From: Syntrophorhabdus sp.
GTDB lineage: Bacteria > Desulfobacterota > BSN033 > UBA1163
Direction: 5' to 3'
Assembly: GCA_020724025.1 (NCBI GenBank)
Contig: DYHU01000113.1
Coordinates: forward strand, 1-11,039
DNA: 11,039 bases
Positions 1-5,176 of this stretch are shown here, one piece after another. Position numbers and translations under genes: made by a program. Position 1 is the stretch's first letter, and each line of letters begins with the position of its first letter. The notes under the pieces were generated by a model. That model was not told the DNA's origin. It saw nothing but the letters and a program-made list of their open reading frames with translations, and searched no databases.

Positions 1-75
1 GTCATGCCCCCTTCCTTGTGCCCAGCCACCTGACTTATGGGACACGGTCAGTTTGCTAAAGGGGGGCGAGGGGGG

Positions 76-825
76 TTACAGCCGGTTGATCAGGCTCGCC
101 ATATAGCCTGCACCAAACCCATTGTCAATATTGACCACGCTGACCCCTGAGGCACAAGAGTTTAGCATCGCTAAAAGCGCTGTGATGCCTCCGAAACTGG
201 CCCCATAGCCGACACTGGTCGGCACGGCGATCACTGGTTTGTCAACCAACCCTCCCACCACACTGGGGAGTGCTCCCTCCATCCCTGCCACCACGATGAG
301 GACCCGGGCCTCATCCAGCCTTTTCATCTGGGAAAGCAACCGATGAATCCCCGCCACACCGACATCATAAAGGGTCTCCACGCGATTGCCCATGATCTCC
401 GCAGTGACAGCCGCCTCTTCGGCCACCGGGATATCCGTCGTGCCGGCAGTGATCACCAGGATCGTCCCTTTGCCCTCCATTTTTACAGAATGGGTAAGAA
501 AGGTGAGCGTTTTTGAAAGGGGATAGTAACGGCTCTTCGGAAAAATCTTTTGGATCTTTTTTGCCGTCTTCTCCTCGAGACGGGTGAGGAGGATGTTCTG
601 GCCTTTCGCCTTTAATCCCTTCATAATCGAGAGAATCTGCTCGGGTGTCTTTCCTTCCCCCCAGATTACCTCCGGAAAACCCTTTCGAAGGCTTCGATGG
701 TGGTCCACCCTCGAATGGCCCAGGTCTTCGAAGGGAAGCGACTTCAGCCGGGCCATGGCCTCATCAATGGAGATCCTCCCTGACCTCACGCTTTGCAAAA
801 GGGATTCCAGTTTTTGAATGTTCAT
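76..825 (-). CDS. larB: LarB, NaAD carboxylase/hydrolase (nickel-pincer nucleotide biosynthesis)
   Basis: LarB carboxylates the pyridinium ring of nicotinic acid adenine dinucleotide and hydrolyses the phosphoanhydride, giving pyridinium-3,5-biscarboxylic acid mononucleotide. This is the first step towards the nickel-pincer cofactor of lactate racemase and related enzymes, and it is cytosolic. The 249-residue product has the family's two parts: a variable N-terminal region (about 1-115) with the typical FPEVIWGEGKTPEQ segment at 50-63, and a PurE/AIR-carboxylase-like domain (about 120-245) with TAGTTDIPVAEEAA (126-139), YDVGVAGIHR (153-162), VVAGMEGALPSVVGGL (178-193), PTSVGYGASFGG (202-213) and LNSCASG (221-227). 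Cys224 in the last motif is the likely counterpart of the covalent catalytic Cys in characterised LarB. The ATG at 823-825 has only a weak purine-rich ribosome site upstream. The gene diverges from the T6SS cluster and neither larC nor larE is present here, so the adjacency is probably coincidental. Family assignment is very secure; the cofactor's client enzyme is unknown. Confidence 0.95.
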   Translation of the reverse strand: MNIQKLESLLQSVRSGRISIDEAMARLKSLPFEDLGHSRVDHHRSLRKGFPEVIWGEGKTPEQILSIMKGLKAKGQNILLTRLEEKTAKKIQKIFPKSRYYPLSKTLTFLTHSVKMEGKGTILVITAGTTDIPVAEEAAVTAEIMGNRVETLYDVGVAGIHRLLSQMKRLDEARVLIVVAGMEGALPSVVGGLVDKPVIAVPTSVGYGASFGGITALLAMLNSCASGVSVVNIDNGFGAGYMASLINRL

Positions 826-840
826 CTTTTTTCAAAAATT

Positions 841-870
841 ATTCTATTCAGTCAACCGGTGAAAAGTCAA
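841..870 (-). promoter_or_regulatory. Candidate sigma70-type promoter for larB
   Basis: On the minus strand, TTGACT (complement of 865-870) is followed after 18 bp by TAGAAT (complement of 841-846). Both boxes match the sigma70 consensus at five of six positions. Transcription would begin about 9 nt before the larB ATG, giving an unusually short leader that leaves room only for the weak purine-rich stretch before the start. This is a prediction from motif and spacing only. Confidence 0.4.
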
Positions 871-879
871 GAAAAACTC

Positions 880-901
880 CTGAGGGGTAGTAACCCCTCA
901 G
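880..901. repeat. Perfect inverted repeat (9-bp arms, 4-nt loop)
   Basis: The arms CTGAGGGGT (880-888) and ACCCCTCAG (893-901) are exact reverse complements around AGTA. The element sits about 10 bp upstream of the larB -35 box. Neither strand shows the immediate T-run of a typical intrinsic terminator; the minus strand has a short T5 only after a few intervening bases. It could be an operator, a weak terminator of upstream minus-strand transcripts, or a small dispersed palindrome. The sequence alone does not decide between these. Confidence 0.6.
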
Positions 902-1021
902 AAGGTGTGAAAAAATCCAGTCAGAGGGGCAGGCAGGGACATCTCCAAAGTTTTACAATTGCGGTCATTTAATAGGGCAAGGGTAAACAACCTGTTGATT
1001 CTTTTCAATAATCCGTTCATC

Positions 1022-1050
1022 TTGACTTTGGTAACCTTCTTAAGTATAGT
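1022..1050 (+). promoter_or_regulatory. Candidate sigma70-type promoter of the T6SS operon
   Basis: TTGACT (1022-1027) and TATAGT (1045-1050) are separated by exactly 17 bp in AT-rich DNA. Each box matches consensus at five of six positions. Transcription would start near 1057, about 100 nt ahead of the ATG at 1157. This is the best promoter-like sequence in the window and the obvious candidate for driving the plus-strand cluster. I saw no convincing sigma54 (GG-N10-GC) site there. Confidence 0.55.
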
Positions 1051-1156
1051 AAATCAAACCGAATCCTTATTCCTCAAATTTTATCGAAGGCAAAATAGAG
1101 AACCAGATGTTTTAAACAGATGGCTATGCGCCGAACCCATTTGAGAGTGCAATCCT

Positions 1157-1525
1157 ATGGATAGCCGTGAGGGAAGCCCTTCGGGGGAAGAAAAAGAGAA
1201 GAAAGCCATTCATGGGATTCTCGTCAAGATTCTCGATAAATGGCAAACCCAAATCCAGGAGGGAGTCAAGGAAGACTTAGAGGAAACCCTCGTCATTTCT
1301 CCGGAAGCTTCTCAAAGAGGAACATCTCCTCCTCTTCGGGATAAGGAAACAGAAGAGATTCTTCAAGAAACAGTTATCCTCGCTCCTCAACGAACGACCC
1401 GAGAAGCTCAAAGCCCTTCAACGGAACCTGCTTCTAAGTCTAAAGAAATTTCCGAGAAGGATCAATTTTTAGAGGAAACCGTCATCCTGAAGCCAAGAAA
1501 GATTCGGGACAAGGCCAATGGGTAG
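1157..1525 (+). CDS. Small charged protein with three EETVIL-type motifs, T6SS-associated, unknown
   Basis: I do not recognise this 122-residue product as a named family. It is hydrophilic, with no signal peptide or membrane segment. Residues 11-40 are charged and could form a helix; the rest is rich in S, P, T, K and E and looks disordered. Three copies of a short motif stand out: LEETLVISP (41-49), LQETVILAP (69-77) and LEETVILKP (105-113), about 28 and 36 residues apart. Each has an acidic residue just before Thr and I/L three residues after it. Known FHA domains prefer phospho-Thr with I/L/D at +3, so these may be FHA docking sites after phosphorylation by a Ser/Thr kinase; that role is inferred. 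The ATG at 1157 is the only in-frame start, because a TGA lies at 1142-1144. A weak GAGAG precedes it by 9 nt. The gene's 3' end overlaps the next gene by 8 nt, which suggests translational coupling. Confidence 0.75.
   Translation: MDSREGSPSGEEKEKKAIHGILVKILDKWQTQIQEGVKEDLEETLVISPEASQRGTSPPLRDKETEEILQETVILAPQRTTREAQSPSTEPASKSKEISEKDQFLEETVILKPRKIRDKANG
1274..1498 (+). repeat. Three in-frame copies of an L-[EQ]-E-T-[LV]-[VI]-[IL]-x-P coding motif
   Basis: The copies are encoded at about 1274-1306, 1355-1390 and 1463-1498 inside the small gene at 1157-1525. They are degenerate at DNA level: Thr is ACC, ACA and ACC, and the flanking codons differ. The similarity is therefore kept at the protein level rather than reflecting a recent DNA duplication. 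Candidate phospho-acceptors are Thr44, Thr72 and Thr108. Confidence 0.7.
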
Positions 1526-2258
1526 TTCTATTTCCATAGAAATGTTGACCCCTGAGATCAGAACGATTTGTCAATCAGACCCCTTGAGGGCCGAAACATT
1601 GATTGAAGCCTATCTCGGACAGGTATGGAAAGGGAGTTCAACCGCTGAAAAGATAACCCTCCTTGAAGAACTGATTCGCCAGTTTGAAACCATCTCTCCC
1701 AGGACCCGGCCGGATGTTGATATCGAATCGAAAGAGTTTTCCCGCCTCTTCTCTCTTCTTTTCGGAGAAAGAATCTCTGTCCCGGATCTGTCCTCTGCAG
1801 AACTCATGGAGAAATTAGCCCATTCCTTAAATACGATCTTCGATTCCTTAAATCAGATCATCCGGGTGATCCATGTGACGCTATTGGGCCAAAAGCCGGA
1901 ACTCGAAACCATCCGGCATATCATCGGTTCCCAGTTGGAGGAAGAAACTAAGACGGATTCTCTCCAGATCTATCTCGCCCAGATCCAGGAAGCCTTTTTA
2001 ATTGCCCACAAGGCTTTTCAAGAGGCAAGCCATGCCAAAATTGGTGAAATCCTGAGGGAGCTCGGTCCGGAACGTCTGGAATCAGAGCCCGTTGGAGGCC
2101 TAAAATTCGGCCCCCTTCGTAAGGCCGAGCTCTTTGAAAGGTATAAGGAGAGATTTCAGGCTTTTAAGAACTGGTTTGACTCCGGCCGTTTTGATGAAGA
2201 ACTTTTAAGAGAATTTGAAAAAACCTGTCAGAAACGATATGATGCCGATCGGAGGTAA
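1518..2258 (+). CDS. TagH/Fha C-terminal-domain-like T6SS protein lacking an FHA domain
   Basis: This is a soluble 246-residue protein with no signal peptide or membrane segment. Its C-terminal two thirds (about 95-241) resemble the helical C-terminal domain of T6SS FHA proteins (TagH/ImpI/Fha type): a helical stretch around 97-124, a QIQEAFLIAHKAFQEASHAKIGEILRELGPERL region (about 155-187), then GGLKFGPLRKAELFERYKERF (193-213) and FDSGRFDEELLREFEKTCQKRY (220-241). In those proteins this part normally follows an N-terminal FHA domain. Here residues 1-95 are a short helical region with none of the FHA hallmarks (GR, SxxH and NG motifs). The ATG at 1518 lies inside the upstream gene. Its stop at 2256-2258 lies within the ribosome site of tssJ, so translation of the three genes is probably coupled. 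It may regulate or scaffold T6SS assembly. The homology is recalled from sequence pattern, not searched. Confidence 0.68.
   Translation: MGSSISIEMLTPEIRTICQSDPLRAETLIEAYLGQVWKGSSTAEKITLLEELIRQFETISPRTRPDVDIESKEFSRLFSLLFGERISVPDLSSAELMEKLAHSLNTIFDSLNQIIRVIHVTLLGQKPELETIRHIIGSQLEEETKTDSLQIYLAQIQEAFLIAHKAFQEASHAKIGEILRELGPERLESEPVGGLKFGPLRKAELFERYKERFQAFKNWFDSGRFDEELLREFEKTCQKRYDADRR
2251..2256 (+). promoter_or_regulatory. Shine-Dalgarno site of tssJ, overlapping the upstream stop codon
   Basis: GGAGGT lies 6 nt before the ATG at 2263, and its last base is the first base of the TAA that ends the TagH-like gene. It decides the tssJ start and suggests re-initiation by ribosomes finishing the upstream gene. 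Confidence 0.75.
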
Positions 2259-2262
2259 AAGG

Positions 2263-2787
2263 ATGAAAACGTATCGAACCCTATTGCAACTTCTTCTCCC
2301 AGCCCTCTTTCTCTGTTCCTGTGCGACCGTCGTGGTGCCACCGAGGTGGGAATATGAACCCAATGCCATTCACCTCAATCTGAAAAGTGATCCTCAACTC
2401 AACCTCTTTCAAGGAAGAGCTCATACGCTTGTCCTCTGCGCCTACTTCTTGACGGACCCCAATGAGCTCAATCAACTCATGGATGAAAAAGGAGGGCTGG
2501 AGAAACTCTGCGATTGCACCAAGTTCCATCCCAGCGTGACCAGCGCGAAGAGACTCATCATCCATCCAAACAGAGAATATAAGGAAACGCTCGACCGGTC
2601 TGCCGGAGCCAAGTATGTGGCTATCGTCGCAGGGTATTTCAAACTCCAGAAGGAGAATGTCGTCCGCCTCTTCACCATTCCCGTCGTGGAAGAGAAGAAG
2701 GGAAACACCCTCTATCAAAAACCAGGGGTGCTCCGTATCGATCTCAACTTGACCTCTCAACAAATTCAGGAAATAAAGGGGAAGTAA
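2263..2787 (+). CDS. tssJ: TssJ, T6SS outer-membrane lipoprotein
   Basis: TssJ is the outer-membrane-anchored lipoprotein that binds the periplasmic C-terminal part of TssM in the T6SS membrane complex. The 174-residue product starts with a lipoprotein signal peptide: MKTYR, a hydrophobic core LLQLLLPALF (7-16) and the lipobox LCSC, making Cys20 the predicted lipidated residue. Cys18 at the -2 position is unusual but tolerable. The mature part (LVLCAYFLTDPNELNQL about 50-66, EYKETLDRSAGAKYVAIVAGYF about 104-125, and a terminal strand region LRIDLNL) fits the small beta-sandwich fold and usual length of TssJ. I chose the ATG at 2263 because GGAGGT (2251-2256) lies 6 nt upstream and because it places the signal peptide at the N terminus. 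An in-frame ATG at 2215 would add 16 charged residues ahead of the signal peptide. Confidence 0.92.
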   Translation: MKTYRTLLQLLLPALFLCSCATVVVPPRWEYEPNAIHLNLKSDPQLNLFQGRAHTLVLCAYFLTDPNELNQLMDEKGGLEKLCDCTKFHPSVTSAKRLIIHPNREYKETLDRSAGAKYVAIVAGYFKLQKENVVRLFTIPVVEEKKGNTLYQKPGVLRIDLNLTSQQIQEIKGK

Positions 2788-2902
2788 ACCCCGTCAGAAA
2801 GGACAGGGCTTTTAACCCCGCCCTTTCTAAAAGGAAGTGAAATTCTGATACACAACAATCCATCCCCGCTTTAAAAGTGGGCTTTCTAACGGGGTAAAAA
2901 GA
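2788..2902. repeat. Inverted-repeat-rich tssJ-tssK spacer
   Basis: A 13-nt arm at 2789-2801 (CCCCGTCAGAAAG) is matched by its reverse complement, with one mismatch, at 2882-2894 (CTTTCTAACGGGG). The pair therefore brackets almost the whole spacer. Inside it, AGAAAGG (2796-2802) and CCTTTCT (2822-2828) can form a local stem, as can CCCCG (2864-2868) with CGGGG (2890-2894). The right arm ends 8 nt before the tssK ATG, so folding could mask its ribosome site (GGGG at 2891-2894). It may be a miniature dispersed element or an mRNA structure that tunes tssK translation. I saw no T-run of an intrinsic terminator. Confidence 0.6.
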
Positions 2903-4291
2903 ATGGATATCCAACAACCGCTCTTCTGGCATCAAGGGCTCTTTCTTCAGCCACAGCATTTCCAACTTCTAAATCTCTCATTGCAATCTCTCCTAACGCC
3001 GTTTCACCATTTCATGGAACCCCACTTCTGGGGAACCGGTGAACTCGAAATCCAGAAGGCCGCCCTGGGAATGAGATCCCTCAACCTTCTCAAGGGCGCC
3101 TTTCTCTTTCCGGATGGAACCTTTGCCGTCACTCCGGGAAACGCTCTCGTCGAAGCCCGGCCCTTTGAGGAGGCATGGGTTGAAGGAGGAAAACCGTTCA
3201 CTGTTTACATCGGTCTTAAAAAGTGGAATCCATCAGGCGAAAATGTGACCGTGGTTGATAAACTGGAGAATCTTTCGGAAGTGACGACCCAATTTGTCAC
3301 AACACCCGATCCTGAAGAGGTCAAGGATCTCCACTCGGGCGGACCCCTGGGCCGGGTGAAAAGGCTTCACTATCTTCTCAAAATCTTCTATGAGACGGAG
3401 AGGGAGCAATTAGGCGACTATGTCCTGATTCCCGCGGCTCAACTGGAAAGAATGGGCGAAGAGATCCGGCTCTCTCAACGCTTTATCCCTCCCTGCCTGA
3501 CCATCTCCAGTTCAGAACCTCTCTTTTATCTCGTCAAGGAGATTAGGGACCAGCTCGCCGCTCGCGCTCACCAGCTCGAAGAGTATAAAAGCCAGCGTGG
3601 CATTCAGACGGCTGAATTTGGATCCAGAGATATGGTTTACCTTCTGGCCCTGAGATCGCTCAACCGTTATGTCCCTATTCTCTTCCATTTTACAGAAGTT
3701 CCACAGGTCCATCCCTGGGCGGTCTATGGCGTTTTGAGACAGACGATCGGAGAACTCTCTTCCTTTTCGGAGCGGGTCAATGTGATGGGGGAGTCGGAGG
3801 ACGGGAGCCGTGTTCTTCCCAATTATGATCACCGGAACTTATGGGAATGTTTCTCGGCGGCTCAGGATCTGGTGGTCCAGCTTTTAGATGAGATCACCGC
3901 TGGGCCGGAATATGTCATCCGTCTGATCTACGACGGCACCTATTATGCCGCTCCCATGAAACCCGCCATATTCGAAGGACGCAACCGCTTCTATTTAGTG
4001 CTCAAAACCGAAGAGGATCCCAAACTGGCGCTTAAGTCGATGGAGACCATGGCCAAATTGAGCTCACGCGAACATCTGCCCATTCTGATCGCACGCGCCC
4101 TCCCCGGAGTCGGCATAGAGCATCTTCCCGTTCCTCCCCAGGAACTGCCCCGGAGGGCCCGTTCGATCTATTTCTCCGTGAATCATCATACTGACCAGTG
4201 GGCGCTCTTGCAGAAGAACAATAATATCGCCCTCTACTGGGACAATGCTCCAGAAGATCTGGAGGTGGAGCTGATGGTGGTGGGCAGATAA
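2903..4291 (+). CDS. tssK: TssK, T6SS baseplate-to-membrane-complex connector
   Basis: TssK is the trimeric cytoplasmic adaptor that docks the T6SS baseplate (via TssF/G) to TssL and TssM. The 462-residue product is close to the family's usual length of about 445. It carries the N-terminal signature PLFWHQGLFLQPQHFQ (6-21), the mid-protein segment VHPWAVYGVLRQTIGELSSFSE with the downstream NYDHRNLWECF, and the C-terminal head region including RSIYFSVNHHTDQWALLQKNNNIALY. No membrane segment is present, as expected. The start is fixed by this N-terminal signature; the ribosome site is weak (GGGGTAAAAAGA before the ATG) and lies at the end of an inverted repeat. The gene lies between tssJ and tssL in a common T6SS order. 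Confidence 0.97.
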   Translation: MDIQQPLFWHQGLFLQPQHFQLLNLSLQSLLTPFHHFMEPHFWGTGELEIQKAALGMRSLNLLKGAFLFPDGTFAVTPGNALVEARPFEEAWVEGGKPFTVYIGLKKWNPSGENVTVVDKLENLSEVTTQFVTTPDPEEVKDLHSGGPLGRVKRLHYLLKIFYETEREQLGDYVLIPAAQLERMGEEIRLSQRFIPPCLTISSSEPLFYLVKEIRDQLAARAHQLEEYKSQRGIQTAEFGSRDMVYLLALRSLNRYVPILFHFTEVPQVHPWAVYGVLRQTIGELSSFSERVNVMGESEDGSRVLPNYDHRNLWECFSAAQDLVVQLLDEITAGPEYVIRLIYDGTYYAAPMKPAIFEGRNRFYLVLKTEEDPKLALKSMETMAKLSSREHLPILIARALPGVGIEHLPVPPQELPRRARSIYFSVNHHTDQWALLQKNNNIALYWDNAPEDLEVELMVVGR

Positions 4292-4498
4292 ACATGAAGC
4301 ACCAAATCCCAATACCCAATAACCAGATAATGACCAAAATCCCAAAAAATCAGAATCTGTTGGTTATTGGAGTTTGGTGATTGGATATTATTTGGTCCCG
4401 CCCTGGCGGGATTGGAATTTGGTAATTGGAATTTGACATTAAGAGACTCGATTGCGATTGTTAAGTTCTTAAGTCTCAATTCTAAATTGGAGTCTACT
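4292..4498. repeat. AT-rich tssK-tssL spacer with degenerate TTGG-type repeats and hairpins
   Basis: This 207-bp spacer is unlike the flanking coding DNA. Its left half is rich in CCAATAACC-like words and its right half in the reverse-complement words (GGTTATTGG, ATTTGGTGATTGG, ATTTGGTAATTGG). CCAATAACCA (4316-4325) and TGGTTATTGG (4361-4370) are exact inverted copies. A second hairpin, TCCCGCC-CT-GGCGGGA, lies at 4396-4411. The sequence style resembles noncoding repeats that I associate with many uncultured bacterial genomes; copy number in this genome cannot be judged from the window. The spacer remains open in the tssL frame back to 4367, but that extension translates repeat DNA and is not credible as protein. 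Confidence 0.65.
4489..4492 (+). promoter_or_regulatory. Shine-Dalgarno site deciding the tssL start
   Basis: GGAG lies 6 nt before the ATG at 4499, just downstream of the tssK-tssL repeat region. No comparable site precedes the alternative in-frame ATG at 4367. Confidence 0.65.
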
Positions 4499-5176
4499 AT
4501 GCATCTGACCGATTCATTTATGGAACTGGTGGCCTATGTTGTCTATTTCGTGAAAACCGTAGAAACCAAACAGCCCCCCTATGAGCAGGTGAAAGCCGAT
4601 ATCCTGCGCCTCCTCACCCAGAGTGAGAATGTGGTCAAGAAGGAACTCTTCTCACAGGAGGATTACGACCTGGCCCGCTTCATGGTCTGCGCCTGGGTTG
4701 ATGAATCCATTCTCAGCTCTTCCTGGAAGGAGAGAAGTCAATGGCAGAGGGAACAGCTTCAACGCCTCTACTACCATACCCTCGATGCGGGAGAAGAGGC
4801 CTTCGAGCGATTAAATGGTCTTGGCCTTCATCAGAGAGAGGTTCGCGAGGTCTACTATCTCTGCCTGGCCCTGGGATTTATGGGTCGCTATCACCATAAA
4901 GGAGACGAGTATCTCCTCGAACAGGTGAAGACATCCAACCTCAAAGTGCTTCTCGGAAGCTCGGTCGGGATTCCTTCCCTCGAGAGGGCGGAGCTCTTTC
5001 CGGAGGCTTTTCCGGTCGAAGCAATGGAGCTTGGCCCCCAGAAGCAGAAGTTTCGTCTTTCACCCTTTACGATTGCCTGTCTGGCCGGGCCTGTCATCCT
5101 CTTCGGTCTCCTCTTCTTCATCTATCAATTTGCCCTCAGCGGGGTAGGCGAAAATTTTTTAAAGGCGGTGCCATAA
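4499..5176 (+). CDS. tssL: TssL (DotU family), T6SS inner-membrane protein
   Basis: TssL is the C-tail-anchored inner-membrane partner of TssM in the T6SS membrane complex. The 225-residue product has the cytoplasmic helical DotU domain (about 1-165), with signatures LTDSFMELVAYVVYFVK (3-19), LARFMVCAWVDESIL (58-72), FERLN (102-106) and EVYYLCLALGFMGRY (117-131). A single transmembrane helix follows at about 190-212 (FTIACLAGPVILFGLLFFIYQF) with a short periplasmic tail. It has no OmpA-like peptidoglycan-binding domain, so any cell-wall anchoring must come from another protein. I chose the ATG at 4499 because GGAG (4489-4492) lies 6 nt upstream and because family homology begins there. The in-frame ATG at 4367 would add 44 residues encoded by repeat DNA. 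The stop codon abuts the tssM ATG with no gap. Confidence 0.95.
   Translation: MHLTDSFMELVAYVVYFVKTVETKQPPYEQVKADILRLLTQSENVVKKELFSQEDYDLARFMVCAWVDESILSSSWKERSQWQREQLQRLYYHTLDAGEEAFERLNGLGLHQREVREVYYLCLALGFMGRYHHKGDEYLLEQVKTSNLKVLLGSSVGIPSLERAELFPEAFPVEAMELGPQKQKFRLSPFTIACLAGPVILFGLLFFIYQFALSGVGENFLKAVP

Larger units (their letters stand above)
826..1156. other. Divergent intergenic region between larB and the T6SS operon
   Basis: This 331-bp stretch has no credible gene. It separates two divergently transcribed units and contains one promoter candidate for each direction (841-870 minus, 1022-1050 plus) and a perfect inverted repeat at 880-901. From about 950 to 1140 it is clearly AT-richer than the coding DNA. 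A 61-codon TTG-started reading frame (959-1144) lies there but has no ribosome site and no recognisable sequence, so I treat it as chance. About 100 nt of leader would precede the first T6SS-associated gene. I recognised no riboswitch in that leader. Confidence 0.8.

Noticed and set aside
1..75. Possible insertion-sequence end or terminator downstream of larB (words such as TTATGGGACACGGTCAG)
   Set aside because: Only a loose resemblance to insertion-sequence termini, with no matching inverted partner or transposase in the window; no hairpin with T-run seen.
959..1144. 61-codon TTG-started reading frame upstream of, and in frame with, the first T6SS-associated gene
   Set aside because: No ribosome site, AT-rich noncoding composition, spans the best promoter candidate, has no recognisable sequence and is closed by a TGA 12 nt before the real ATG.
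1274..1498. CRISPR-like or tandem DNA repeat in the small leading gene
   Set aside because: The three copies are similar as protein but diverged as DNA and unequally spaced, so this is a peptide motif repeat and not a DNA array.
2215..2262. 16-residue N-terminal extension of TssJ from the ATG at 2215
   Set aside because: It would put charged residues ahead of the lipoprotein signal peptide and lies inside the upstream gene, whereas GGAGGT is ideally spaced for 2263.
2281..2763. Long minus-strand reading frame opposite tssJ
   Set aside because: Shadow of a clear plus-strand gene; its product matches nothing I recognise and has no ribosome site or promoter.
4367..4498. 44-residue N-terminal extension of TssL from the in-frame ATG at 4367
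   Set aside because: It translates the TTGG-type repeat DNA (residues such as EFGDWILFG and LEFGNWNL), has no ribosome site, and TssL homology plus a GGAG at 6 nt spacing point to 4499.
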